Shown here piece by piece: positions 41,944 to 51,119 of a stretch of DNA of 64,000 bases; within the stretch, counting starts at the first letter, position 1; each line of letters begins with the position of its first letter. Below the pieces are notes generated by a model. It saw only the letters and a program-made list of their open reading frames with translations, did no database searches and was not told where the DNA came from. The DNA lies in contig NZ_JBHSHQ010000049.1 in NCBI RefSeq assembly GCF_042652985.1, positions 1 through 64,000 on the forward strand. The letters run 5' to 3'. The DNA comes from Ruoffia tabacinasalis. Lineage in GTDB: Bacteria; Bacillota; Bacilli; Lactobacillales; Aerococcaceae. A program made the position numbers and the translations under genes.

Positions 41944-42894
41944 TTGAATATTATCTTACCAATCGTGACTAGTTTTTTATTAACAGTCATTGCGATGCCA
42001 TTTTTCATCCAATACTTTAATAAAAAGAAGTTAGGTCAAACAACACGGGAAGATGGGCCATTATGGCATGAAGTAAAGACTGGAACACCGACGATGGGTG
42101 GAACAGTATTTATCTTAGCTATTTTATTAGCGATGTTAATCTTTGGCTTTATCCAAACGTCTTACTCAGGCGAGTTCTGGATGATTTGGTTGGCATTTTT
42201 ATTATTTGGTGCCATTGGTTTTGTTGATGATTTTATAAGTATTTTCAAAAAAAGAAATGAAGGATTAACTGCTAAACAGAAGTTTTTAACACAATTGTTA
42301 TTTGCTTTTGTTATTGCGTTAATTGGCATGGTAACAAACCAACACATTTTCATACCATTTTTTGGTTTTGAAATCTCTAACATTCTGTTAGTCGGATTAT
42401 TCATGTTTATCTGGATTACTGGTTTTTCAAATGCAGTGAATTTAACGGACGGTTTAGATGGTTTAGCGACTGGCTTAAATATTATTGCGTATGGCGCGTA
42501 TTACTTTATCGCCGCAGCTGAAGGGAATTCAAATGTAGCGACAGCTTCATTAATTGTAGTTGGATCGTTAATTGGATTTTTAATCTTTAATCGTAAACCA
42601 GCGAAGATTTTTATGGGAGACGTTGGTTCACTTGCCTTAGGAGCAGGACTGGCAGTTATGTCATCCGTACTTAATAATCCATGGAGTTTATTAATTATTG
42701 GTTTTGTCTTTGTAGTTGAAACTGTAAGTGTTATGCTTCAAGTATTATCCTTCAAGACTCGAGGAAAAAGAATATTTAAGATGGCGCCAATTCACCACCA
42801 TTTCGAAATGATTGGTTGGAGTGAATCAAAAGTGGTAAATGTATTTTGGGCTGTCGGATTAATTAGTGCATTGATTGCATTATTTATCTTTTAA
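41944..42894 (+). CDS. mraY: Phospho-MurNAc-pentapeptide transferase
   Basis: Ten-segment membrane enzyme of 316 residues that makes lipid I from UDP-MurNAc-pentapeptide and undecaprenyl phosphate. Family signatures are FVDDFISI (catalytic Asp pair), NAVNLTDGLDGLATG and APIHHHFEMIGW. The start TTG at 41944 is preferred; AAGGAG (41927-41932) lies 11 bases upstream, whereas an in-frame GTG at 41932 falls inside that ribosome site. Confidence 0.95.
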   Translation: MNIILPIVTSFLLTVIAMPFFIQYFNKKKLGQTTREDGPLWHEVKTGTPTMGGTVFILAILLAMLIFGFIQTSYSGEFWMIWLAFLLFGAIGFVDDFISIFKKRNEGLTAKQKFLTQLLFAFVIALIGMVTNQHIFIPFFGFEISNILLVGLFMFIWITGFSNAVNLTDGLDGLATGLNIIAYGAYYFIAAAEGNSNVATASLIVVGSLIGFLIFNRKPAKIFMGDVGSLALGAGLAVMSSVLNNPWSLLIIGFVFVVETVSVMLQVLSFKTRGKRIFKMAPIHHHFEMIGWSESKVVNVFWAVGLISALIALFIF

Positions 42895-42912
42895 TAGGGA
42901 GCGATTTTTAGA

Positions 42913-44304
42913 ATGGGAACGAACGAGAATTTATCAGACAAAGAAATACTAGTGTTAGGCTACGCAAAAACTGGGAAAAGTGTAGCTGAGTTCCTAGTAA
43001 AACAACAAGCAAATGTAACGATTAATGACCGAGGGGATCTATCACAGGACCCGTCGGTTACTTTGCTTTTAGAAGAGGGCGTCCAAATCGTAGATGGTGG
43101 ACATCCTTTAGAACTGCTAGATAAGCATTTTGATATGATTATCAAAAACCCTGGGATACCTTACACAATCCCGTTTTTACAAAAAGCGATTGAAAAAAAC
43201 ATCCCAATATATACAGATGTTGAACTCGCTTCAAGATTTAATAAGGCACCGATTATTGGTATTACAGGTAGTAACGGTAAAACAACGACAACGAGTTTAC
43301 TGAGAGAATTATTAACTCAAAGAGCAAAAGGGAATGCTTACCTTGCTGGAAATATTGGTATCCCAACTTTAGATGTTATAGATCAAGCGACAGAAGATGA
43401 TGACATCGTCATGGAATTATCTAGTTTCCAATTAGCAGGAACAGAACAATTCCACTCAGAGATTGCGGTTATTACAAATATATATGAAGCGCATTTGGAT
43501 TATCACCAAACCCGAGAAGAATATGCCAAAGCTAAATTAAAGATTTTAGCCAATCAAACACAAGATGATTATGTCGTCTATCGTTATGATAATGCCGAGT
43601 TACATCAATGGGTGGAAGAATTTAAAGGTCAGCTTGTACCTTTCTCAATTGAAACGATCGATGAGTTTGTACGTGAGAATGGTGCTTATGTAGAGGGCGA
43701 ATGGATATACTTTAAAGAAGAGCAAATTATTCCATTATCAGATATTCAAATTCCTGGTAGCCATAATGTTGAGAATGTCTTGGCGGCTGTTGCAGTTGCT
43801 AAACTAAAAGGCATTTCTAACCAAGAGATTTCTGATATTGTCAAAGAGTACAAAGGGATGCGACATAGAATTCAGCCAGTTGCGAATGTCAGTGGACGTA
43901 GTTTCTACAATGATTCAAAAGCAACGAATATTACCGCAACGATTACCGCTTTAAATAGTTTCAAACAACCCATTCGATTTATTGGTGGCGGCTTAGATCG
44001 TGGTAATGAATTTGATGAGTTAATACCCTATCTTAAGAACGTATCAGGAGCTTATCTTTACGGTGAAACCAAAGACAAGATGGCAAAAGCCTTTAAAGCT
44101 GCGGGCGTTAACACTATTGAAATTTTTGATGATTTAATAGAAGCTACATCAAAAGCTTACCGTGAAGCAAGACAAGGTGAAGTCGTCTTATTATCACCAA
44201 GCTGTGCGAGCTGGGATCAATATCAAAACTTTGAAATTCGTGGTGACGTTTATATCGATACCATTGAACAATTATTACTAGAAGAACCATATACGGATGA
44301 ATAG
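42913..44304 (+). CDS. murD: UDP-MurNAc-L-alanine:D-glutamate ligase
   Basis: Mur ligase of 463 residues adding D-glutamate. The N-terminal Rossmann domain begins ILVLGYAKTGKSVAEFL, the ATP loop is GITGSNGKTTTTSLL, and the C-terminal domain carries NDSKATNITATITAL and LLSPSCASWDQY, all classical. The start has AGGGAGCG about nine bases upstream. It lies 18 bases after mraY and 12 before murG. Confidence 0.97.
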   Translation: MGTNENLSDKEILVLGYAKTGKSVAEFLVKQQANVTINDRGDLSQDPSVTLLLEEGVQIVDGGHPLELLDKHFDMIIKNPGIPYTIPFLQKAIEKNIPIYTDVELASRFNKAPIIGITGSNGKTTTTSLLRELLTQRAKGNAYLAGNIGIPTLDVIDQATEDDDIVMELSSFQLAGTEQFHSEIAVITNIYEAHLDYHQTREEYAKAKLKILANQTQDDYVVYRYDNAELHQWVEEFKGQLVPFSIETIDEFVRENGAYVEGEWIYFKEEQIIPLSDIQIPGSHNVENVLAAVAVAKLKGISNQEISDIVKEYKGMRHRIQPVANVSGRSFYNDSKATNITATITALNSFKQPIRFIGGGLDRGNEFDELIPYLKNVSGAYLYGETKDKMAKAFKAAGVNTIEIFDDLIEATSKAYREARQGEVVLLSPSCASWDQYQNFEIRGDVYIDTIEQLLLEEPYTDE

Positions 44305-44316
44305 GAGTATCATATT

Positions 44317-45429
44317 ATGAAAATCAATCGAATCATCTTATCTGGTGGAGGAACTGGGGGACATATTTATCCAGCTCTTGCAATTTATAATCGAATGAAA
44401 GAACTCAATCCGGACTTAGAATGTTTATACATCGGTACAGACAAAGGTCTCGAAGCAAGTATTGTTCCAAACGCGAATATTGACTTTAAATCCATTGAGA
44501 TATCTGGTTTAAAACGTAGTTTATCGCTGGATAATATAAAAGTCGCTTGGCAAATGTTAACGAGCACACAAAAAGCGAAGAAATTAATCAAAGAATTTCA
44601 ACCTGAATTAGTCATAGGAACTGGCGGCTTCGTATGTGCACCTGTCCTTTATGGAGCAACCCAATTAGGTATTCCGACACTGATTCATGAACAAAATAGT
44701 GTCGCGGGAGTAACTAATAAATTCTTAAGTCGCTTTGTAGATAAAGTTGCGACGTCTTTTTATGAAGTTGAGAATGACTTTGCAAAAGTTAGTCACAAAG
44801 TGGCATTTACTGGAAACCCACGAGGGCAAGAAGTAACAAACTATGCTAAAGATGAGCATATTCTATCTAAAAATTATGACTTTAATGACCAATTACCAAC
44901 AGTACTAATATTTGGAGGTAGTCGTGGTGCGCCAGCTATTAATAAAGCAGCTGTAGAATCCATCGAAGCCTTTGCTAATAAAGAGTATCAAGTAATTATT
45001 GGGACTGGTTCAGTTCATCACTCAGAATGGATGACTTATATACAAGAGAACCAGATTAAAGTACCTAATAATGTTAAAATAGTACCATACATTGATAATA
45101 TGCCGGCACTATTTCAAAGCATTGACTTAGTTGTTTGCCGAAGTGGCGCAACGACATTAGCAGAATTGACAACACTTGGGCTTCCGAGTATTTTAATTCC
45201 TAGTCCATACGTTACGAACAATCATCAAGAGATGAATGCCATGGCATTAGTGAATAATCAAGCTGCTGAAATGATTAAGGAAAGTCAACTTGACTCAAGT
45301 CAATTAGTTCATACGATTGATCGAATGATACTAGATCAAAAAGCATTAAATAAAATGGCAGAAAATGCCAAAAAATTAGGTACGCCACATGCAATAGATG
45401 ATATTATTAAACTAGTTGAATCTATTTAA
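44317..45429 (+). CDS. murG: Lipid II-forming N-acetylglucosaminyltransferase
   Basis: GT28 glycosyltransferase of 370 residues adding GlcNAc to lipid I on the inner membrane face. The glycine loop is LSGGGTGGHIYPALA, the acceptor region is IHEQNSVAGVTNK, and the UDP-GlcNAc site is VVCRSGATTLAELTTLGLPS. AGGAG lies before ATG. divIB follows 40 bases later. Confidence 0.97.
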   Translation: MKINRIILSGGGTGGHIYPALAIYNRMKELNPDLECLYIGTDKGLEASIVPNANIDFKSIEISGLKRSLSLDNIKVAWQMLTSTQKAKKLIKEFQPELVIGTGGFVCAPVLYGATQLGIPTLIHEQNSVAGVTNKFLSRFVDKVATSFYEVENDFAKVSHKVAFTGNPRGQEVTNYAKDEHILSKNYDFNDQLPTVLIFGGSRGAPAINKAAVESIEAFANKEYQVIIGTGSVHHSEWMTYIQENQIKVPNNVKIVPYIDNMPALFQSIDLVVCRSGATTLAELTTLGLPSILIPSPYVTNNHQEMNAMALVNNQAAEMIKESQLDSSQLVHTIDRMILDQKALNKMAENAKKLGTPHAIDDIIKLVESI

Positions 45430-45469
45430 TAAGTAATTTAGACTAAATATTTTCGAGGAGGTGAAAGCT

Positions 45470-46861
45470 ATGAGTAATAATGAGCGGCGAGGAAATTATC
45501 GAACAGGACCTCAAAATACGCCAAATAATCGTGAACCAAACCGACCAGAAAGAGGGCAATCCAGTCAATACAGTCAATCTAGACAATCTAGACAGGCAAG
45601 CGGACCATCTCAAACGATCCGAGGGAACTATCGCATCGACAGTAATGGAAATCCGATTATTCCAAAGCAAAGTGGCATAACAAATCGAGACGAACTTGAG
45701 CAAGATTATTTCACTCGGACTCAAAACACCCAAACTGAAGGGAATCAGAATCGAGAAGAACAGTATCAACCGAATCAAGTTATTCATCCGATACCACCTC
45801 AGTCAGGTCCTGTTCAACAGCGACGTGTATATCATATGGATGATTACAGACGCGATCAGAATGAGTTTCATAGTCGTGCAAATCAACCAAATAGTCGAAA
45901 CTTCGACCAACCTCAATCAAACACTCGAGAAAGAGCGACTAGACAGCAAAATCAGAATTTGAATCGAAGTCGAAATCAAAATCTGAACAGAAATCAGAAC
46001 TTAAACCGAAATTACTCAGGCAATCAACCACCACGAAGAAATCAACCTCAAGGTAGTCGAACTAATTGGTATTATAACTTGCATCAAAGGGTCAATAGAC
46101 AGATGAATAAAAGTTCTAATGCGACCTTGCCAGAAGGAAAGACTGTACTATTTGCAGTTTTTGCATTAATATACCTAACAATGCTAGTGACGGGTTGGCA
46201 ATTAATGCCGTTTAATAAAGTGAATAATTTAGTCGTCACAGGAACCGAGCTTGTTCCGGAAACGTTTGTAAAAGGATCGTCTCGAATATATAAATTCGAT
46301 GAAGTGGATGAAGTTATGAGCCAAAGACAAGACATTGAAGCGACAATTAAAGAGGAAAATCCTTTAATTGAAAGTGTCGTATTTAATCGACCAGATTGGA
46401 AGCAATTAGAAATTAATGTTGTTGAACATGACCTTGTGGGGTTAATTAACCAAGATGGTTATCATCCAGTCTTGAATAACGGTGAGATTCTGAATGTATC
46501 TGGAAACCAAGAATTAGCAAATATAGCCAATGAAGCATTACCAGAATTAATCGGCTTCGATACAAGTGGAAAACTGACGGAAGTTGCACAAGGTTTGCGT
46601 CAAATTGATCCAGAGATATTAGCTATGATGGAGACGGTGACTTCCGCAGATGACGAGAATAAACCGAATGCCATTGTTGTTGAAATGGAAGACGGAAATA
46701 CCATTAATGCCATTATTTCGACTTTTGCTCAAAAAGTGCAATATTATCCGGATATTTTAACACAATTAGACGGACAAACCGGAGTGATTAATTTTGAAGT
46801 CGGTGCATACTTCACACCAGCAGAAGATTCTGCTAATAGTGTCAAACTTGACAATAATTAA
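45470..46861 (+). CDS. divIB: Cell division protein DivIB/FtsQ with a long Asn/Gln/Arg-rich cytoplasmic tail
   Basis: Division protein of 463 residues. Residues 1-215 are low-complexity, dominated by Asn, Gln, Arg, Pro and Ser, with near-repeats such as NQNLNRSRNQNLNRNQNLNR near 160-180. A membrane segment follows at about 226-247 (TVLFAVFALIYLTMLVTGW), then the POTRA domain (FNKVNNLVVTGTELVPETFV) and the FtsQ/DivIB beta domain. Only the latter parts are conserved in the family. ATG at 45470 follows GAGGAGGTG; an in-frame GTG at 45461 lies inside that site. It acts with FtsL and DivIC at the septum. Confidence 0.9.
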   Translation: MSNNERRGNYRTGPQNTPNNREPNRPERGQSSQYSQSRQSRQASGPSQTIRGNYRIDSNGNPIIPKQSGITNRDELEQDYFTRTQNTQTEGNQNREEQYQPNQVIHPIPPQSGPVQQRRVYHMDDYRRDQNEFHSRANQPNSRNFDQPQSNTRERATRQQNQNLNRSRNQNLNRNQNLNRNYSGNQPPRRNQPQGSRTNWYYNLHQRVNRQMNKSSNATLPEGKTVLFAVFALIYLTMLVTGWQLMPFNKVNNLVVTGTELVPETFVKGSSRIYKFDEVDEVMSQRQDIEATIKEENPLIESVVFNRPDWKQLEINVVEHDLVGLINQDGYHPVLNNGEILNVSGNQELANIANEALPELIGFDTSGKLTEVAQGLRQIDPEILAMMETVTSADDENKPNAIVVEMEDGNTINAIISTFAQKVQYYPDILTQLDGQTGVINFEVGAYFTPAEDSANSVKLDNN

Positions 46862-47003
46862 GATAAGTTATATGTAATTATACTTACATTTATCTTTTTT
46901 TCTTCTATTAAAATGAAGTTTGTGCTAATATAGGTAATGTGAAATTGAAGAAAATTAAACAAAATATAGAAAAATAATTAGCCAGAAGGGGGTTAATACC
47001 TAA

Positions 47004-48557
47004 ATGAGAAATCAAGAAATTTTTGTTAGTTTAGATATTGGTACGACCTCAATTAAAGTCGTTGTCGCTGAGTATATTAATGGAAATATTAATATTATCG
47101 GTGTGGGAAATGAAAAATCACGTGGATTGAGTCGTGGGGTTATCGTCGATATAGATGATACAGTCAACTCGATTCAAAGAGCCATTTCTCAAGCAGAACG
47201 CAAAGCAAATGTTAAAATTAACGAAGTGATCGTTGGTGTTCCAAGTAATCAAATTATGGTAGAAGATTGCCACGGTATGATTGCTGTTGCAAGCGATAAT
47301 AGGGAAATAACTGCCCTAGACGTTGAGAATGTAATCAATGCAGCTAAAGTTCGTTCAGTACCACCTGAAAGAGAAATTATCTCAATTATTCCTGAAGAAT
47401 TTATTGTCGATGGATTTAACGGAATTAAAGATCCAAGAGGTATGATTGGAGTTCGTTTAGAGCTCTATGCTCGTTTAATTACAGGACCAAGAACAATCAT
47501 TCATAATATTAGACGTTGTGTTCAAAAAGCAGGTTTATCAATCAGTGAACTTGTCGTTCAACCAGAAGCAATTGCATCCGTAGCTTTATCAGCAGATGAA
47601 CGAGAATTCGGAACAGTGGTTGTTGATATGGGTGGTGGACAATCAAGTGCATCCATTATGTATGACGGCCAGATGAAATATTCATTCGTGGATCAAGAGG
47701 GTGGAGATTTCGTTACAAAAGATATCTCAGTTATTCTAAACACGTCACTTGATTCAGCTGAGCGAATCAAACGAGAATATGGCTTTGCTATCGCAAGTCA
47801 AACTACAGACGATGAGTACTTCCCAGTTGAAACAGTTGGAAAGAAAGAACCTGTCCGTGTAGATGAACATTATCTTGCTGAAATTATCGAAGCACGTTTA
47901 GTGCAAATCTTTGAAACATTATATGAAGAATTAAATCGTGTTGACGGACTCGATTTACCTGGAGGATATGTTCTGACAGGTGGAGCTGTGTCTTTACCAG
48001 GAGTCCTAGACTTAGCTAAACGATACTTTGGAAGTAAAGTTCGCTTATTTATTCCTGAAGAAATGGGAATGCGTAATCCAATTTATACGACAAGCCTTGG
48101 AATGATCGAATATGCTGCAAATCTTGATGATGTGCACCGAATTGCTCAAGGAACTTTTGCAGTTCCTTCACAAGCTGCCCCAAGACAATCTATGCCGCCA
48201 CAAGGTGGACAAAGACGTCCGGCACCATCTAGTGGCCGTAACCAAGGGCAAGCGGCACGAGGTCAACAATCAGGTGACTTGTTCGGCGGTCAACGTCGTC
48301 AACCAGCTAACGAGACAAACCAAATGGCAAACGACCAACGCACGATGCCAGACACTATGCCTAGTTCAAATCAACAAGAAGATTATCAACAATATAATTC
48401 ATTTGATGACGACTATCGTTACGAAGATGCGGCATACTATGATGACTATTCGCAAGATGACGAAGCGAACAAATATTCAGAGCCTGTTACTGATCAAAGT
48501 AATGGGAATGGCATAACGGCAAAAGTCCGTGACTTTTTCCAAACATTTTTTGATTAA
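47004..48557 (+). CDS. ftsA: Cell division protein FtsA with extended C-terminus
   Basis: Actin-like membrane tether of the Z-ring, 517 residues. The ATPase core covers about 1-380, with SLDIGTTSIKVVVAEY, TVVVDMGGGQSSASIMYDGQ and YVLTGGAVSLPGVLDLA. A roughly 120-residue Gln/Pro/Gly- then Asp/Tyr-rich linker follows, ending in an amphipathic membrane-binding helix (ITAKVRDFFQTFFD). The linker is much longer than in E. coli FtsA (420 residues). AAGGGGG precedes ATG. ftsZ follows 29 bases later. Confidence 0.95.
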   Translation: MRNQEIFVSLDIGTTSIKVVVAEYINGNINIIGVGNEKSRGLSRGVIVDIDDTVNSIQRAISQAERKANVKINEVIVGVPSNQIMVEDCHGMIAVASDNREITALDVENVINAAKVRSVPPEREIISIIPEEFIVDGFNGIKDPRGMIGVRLELYARLITGPRTIIHNIRRCVQKAGLSISELVVQPEAIASVALSADEREFGTVVVDMGGGQSSASIMYDGQMKYSFVDQEGGDFVTKDISVILNTSLDSAERIKREYGFAIASQTTDDEYFPVETVGKKEPVRVDEHYLAEIIEARLVQIFETLYEELNRVDGLDLPGGYVLTGGAVSLPGVLDLAKRYFGSKVRLFIPEEMGMRNPIYTTSLGMIEYAANLDDVHRIAQGTFAVPSQAAPRQSMPPQGGQRRPAPSSGRNQGQAARGQQSGDLFGGQRRQPANETNQMANDQRTMPDTMPSSNQQEDYQQYNSFDDDYRYEDAAYYDDYSQDDEANKYSEPVTDQSNGNGITAKVRDFFQTFFD

Positions 48558-48586
48558 GACTTGATAGATAAACAGGAGGAATATAA

Positions 48587-49888
48587 ATGGAATTATCATT
48601 CGATTCAACAATGGGATATGATGGCGCAGTAATTAAAGTAATTGGTGTAGGTGGAGCAGGTGGAAATGCCGTTAATCGTATGATTAAAGATGAAGTTCAA
48701 GGTGTTGAATTCATCGTTGCAAATACGGACACTCAAGCACTACAAGGTTCAGACGCTGAAATCAAAATCCAATTAGGCCCAAAAGTAACTAAAGGGTTAG
48801 GTGCAGGATCATTACCAGAAATTGGACTTAAAGCAGCTGAAGAAAGTGAAGAGCAAATTCGCGAAGTACTAGAAGGAGCAGATTTAGTGTTTGTTACTGC
48901 TGGTATGGGTGGAGGTACTGGTACAGGTGCTGCACCAGTCGTGGCTAAGATTGCTAAAGACTTAGGCGCTTTAACAGTAGGTGTTGTAACACGTCCATTT
49001 ACTTTTGAAGGACCAAAACGTGGACGCTTTGCAGCTGAAGGATTGAAAAACTTAAAAGACGCGGTTGATACATTAGTAATTATCTCAAACAACCGTTTAT
49101 TAGAAATCGTAGACCGTAAAACTCCAATGTTAGAAGCGTTCAGTGAAGCAGATAATGTTTTACGTCAAGGTGTACAAGGTATCTCTGATTTAATTACAGC
49201 ACCAGGTTACGTTAACTTAGACTTTGCTGACGTGAAAACTGTAATGAAAGATCAAGGAACTGCATTAATGGGTGTTGGTCAGTCATCAGGTGAGAACCGT
49301 ACGGCTGAAGCAACTAAGAAAGCTATCTCATCACCATTATTAGAAGTATCTATTGATGGCGCAGAACAAATCTTATTAAACATTACAGGTGGAGAAGACT
49401 TAAGCTTATTCGAAGCACAAGATGCTAGTGATATTGTTGCAAATGCATCAAGTGGCGATGTAAACATTATCTTCGGTACGTCAATCAATAATGATTTAGG
49501 TGACGAAGTGATTGTTACAGTAATCGCAACTGGTATTGAGAATGAGAAGACTGATCGTAATAAAATGAGCACACCACCAAGACGCTCATTCAATACACCA
49601 TCATCTTCAGCAGAACCAACTCAACCAGCTCAAAGTCAACAACAACCAGAAACACCAAACCAATCAAACGAACCAACACCACGTCGTCAACAAAAACGTG
49701 ATTTATTCAGTGATTGGGATATTAATAGAGAAACAAATACACGTGACGTAGATACATCTGAAGCAGATTCTAAACCTAAACGTCAATTTGAACGTCCAAA
49801 TACGGATGGATCAGGAAGTCGTCAAAGTGAAGTGAATGATTCAGATGAATTAGATACACCACCATTTTTCCGTAAACGTCATCGTTAA
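48587..49888 (+). CDS. ftsZ: Cell division protein FtsZ
   Basis: Tubulin homologue of 433 residues forming the Z-ring. The GTP-binding signature GMGGGTGTGAAPVVA, the N-terminal VIGVGGAGGNAVNRM and the T7-loop region NLDFADVKTVM are all present. A Gln/Asn/Pro/Ser-rich linker (about 325-415) leads to the conserved C-terminal peptide, here LDTPPFFRKRHR, which docks FtsA and other partners. AGGAGG precedes ATG. It is followed by a terminator. Confidence 0.98.
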   Translation: MELSFDSTMGYDGAVIKVIGVGGAGGNAVNRMIKDEVQGVEFIVANTDTQALQGSDAEIKIQLGPKVTKGLGAGSLPEIGLKAAEESEEQIREVLEGADLVFVTAGMGGGTGTGAAPVVAKIAKDLGALTVGVVTRPFTFEGPKRGRFAAEGLKNLKDAVDTLVIISNNRLLEIVDRKTPMLEAFSEADNVLRQGVQGISDLITAPGYVNLDFADVKTVMKDQGTALMGVGQSSGENRTAEATKKAISSPLLEVSIDGAEQILLNITGGEDLSLFEAQDASDIVANASSGDVNIIFGTSINNDLGDEVIVTVIATGIENEKTDRNKMSTPPRRSFNTPSSSAEPTQPAQSQQQPETPNQSNEPTPRRQQKRDLFSDWDINRETNTRDVDTSEADSKPKRQFERPNTDGSGSRQSEVNDSDELDTPPFFRKRHR

Positions 49889-49924
49889 TAAAGAGTTAAG
49901 ATGCTAAAGCATCAAAATAATAAT

Positions 49925-49953
49925 AGAGGAATCAGTATTGGTTCCTCTTTTTA
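49925..49953 (+). terminator. ftsZ terminator
   Basis: AGAGGAA with TTCCTCT, loop of about ten bases, followed by T5. Confidence 0.8.
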
Positions 49954-49955
49954 TT

Positions 49956-49984
49956 TATCAATAAGGAAAGATTTATGTTATAAT
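49956..49984 (+). promoter_or_regulatory. Promoter of yggT-ylmH-divIVA
   Basis: Extended -10 (TGT then TATAAT, 49976-49984) with a weak TATCAA 17 bases upstream. Confidence 0.55.
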
Positions 49985-50016
49985 TCATAAGATAAGAATT
50001 TAAGGGAGTGTTATAG

Positions 50017-50280
50017 TTGGGCCTTTTGAGCTTAGTTTCTAATTTATTTCAGGCATATACACTGGTTTTAGTCGTATACGCACTATTATCATGGTTACCA
50101 GGTGCCCGTGAAAGTGCCTTAGGACAATTTATTGTTAAATTAGCACGACCATATTTGGATATATTTGATCGATTCATCCCGCCATTAGGGGGCATTAGTT
50201 TCAATGTTATTATTGCAATTTTTGTTTTACGATTTATCCGAGATGGTTTAATCTGGATATTGGCAGCAATATTATTTTAA
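50017..50280 (+). CDS. yggT: YggT (YlmG) family membrane protein
   Basis: Protein of 87 residues with two membrane segments and the conserved ALLSWLPGARESALGQFIVK and PYLDIFDRFIPPLGGISF core of the YggT family. The family is linked to division and osmotic stress, with no known biochemical activity. The start is TTG at 50017 with AAGGGAG nine bases upstream. The normal left neighbour sepF is absent; ftsZ and its terminator are there instead. Confidence 0.92.
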   Translation: MGLLSLVSNLFQAYTLVLVVYALLSWLPGARESALGQFIVKLARPYLDIFDRFIPPLGGISFNVIIAIFVLRFIRDGLIWILAAILF

Positions 50281-50296
50281 AAATGTGGTGAATTAA

Positions 50297-51079
50297 ATGT
50301 CAGATGATATATATCAACATTATCGACCCGAAGAGCAACCGTTTATTGATAAAGTGTTCGGTTGGATAGATCAAGTAGATTTAACTTATGCGCCTTATAC
50401 AACTGTATTTTTAACACCGCGAGAGAAGATGATTGTTGAACAACTTGTCGCAAGTCGAGATGAGATTTCAGTTATTTTCAGAGGTGGTTATGAAGGTGCG
50501 GAACGTAAACAAGCCTGTATTTATCCGCAGTATTATGAACCGAATGATGAAGATTTTACAATCGTTCTATTCAACATTAAATATCCAGAAAAATTTGGAA
50601 ATTTAACACATGGTAGAATTCTTGGAACTTTTATTTCAACTGGAATTGAAAGAGAGCGCATTGGGGATATTATTACAGATGGAACAAATTGGCATGCACT
50701 CGTTGATGCATCAATTAGTGACTATTTGAAAACTCAAGTGACTAAAATCGCGAATGTCGGAGTTCAATTGGAAGAGTTATCATTTGATGATATATTAACC
50801 TCAGAAGAACAATGGGAAGTAAAGCATGTAATTTCTAGCTCTTTACGGCTTGACACTTTATTAAGCAAAGTCTATAATTTTTCTAGACAGCGTGCGAAAA
50901 ATTCAGTCTCACAAGGTGATGTGAAAGTGAATTTCGTTCCAATGGAGAGACCTGACGTTGAGATTGGTATCAATGATATCATTTCATTACGTAAGTTTGG
51001 ACGCTTCTGGATCAATGATATCGAGGGTATGACTAAGAAAGATAATTATCGATTAAACGTCAATGTGCTTTTAAAGTAA
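50297..51079 (+). CDS. ylmH: S4-domain RNA-binding protein YlmH
   Basis: Protein of 260 residues of the YlmH family. The N-terminal part shows FLTPREKMIVEQL and RERIGDI, and a C-terminal S4 RNA-binding domain (about 180-240, SSLRLDTLLSKVYNFSRQRA) follows. In Bacillus, YlmH participates in rescue of stalled peptidyl-tRNA on large subunits. ATG with a weak GTGG site; the gene lies 16 bases after yggT. Confidence 0.93.
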   Translation: MSDDIYQHYRPEEQPFIDKVFGWIDQVDLTYAPYTTVFLTPREKMIVEQLVASRDEISVIFRGGYEGAERKQACIYPQYYEPNDEDFTIVLFNIKYPEKFGNLTHGRILGTFISTGIERERIGDIITDGTNWHALVDASISDYLKTQVTKIANVGVQLEELSFDDILTSEEQWEVKHVISSSLRLDTLLSKVYNFSRQRAKNSVSQGDVKVNFVPMERPDVEIGINDIISLRKFGRFWINDIEGMTKKDNYRLNVNVLLK

Positions 51080-51119
51080 ATTACATAACTTGAATATATT
51101 TGAAAGGATTTGTAAATTC

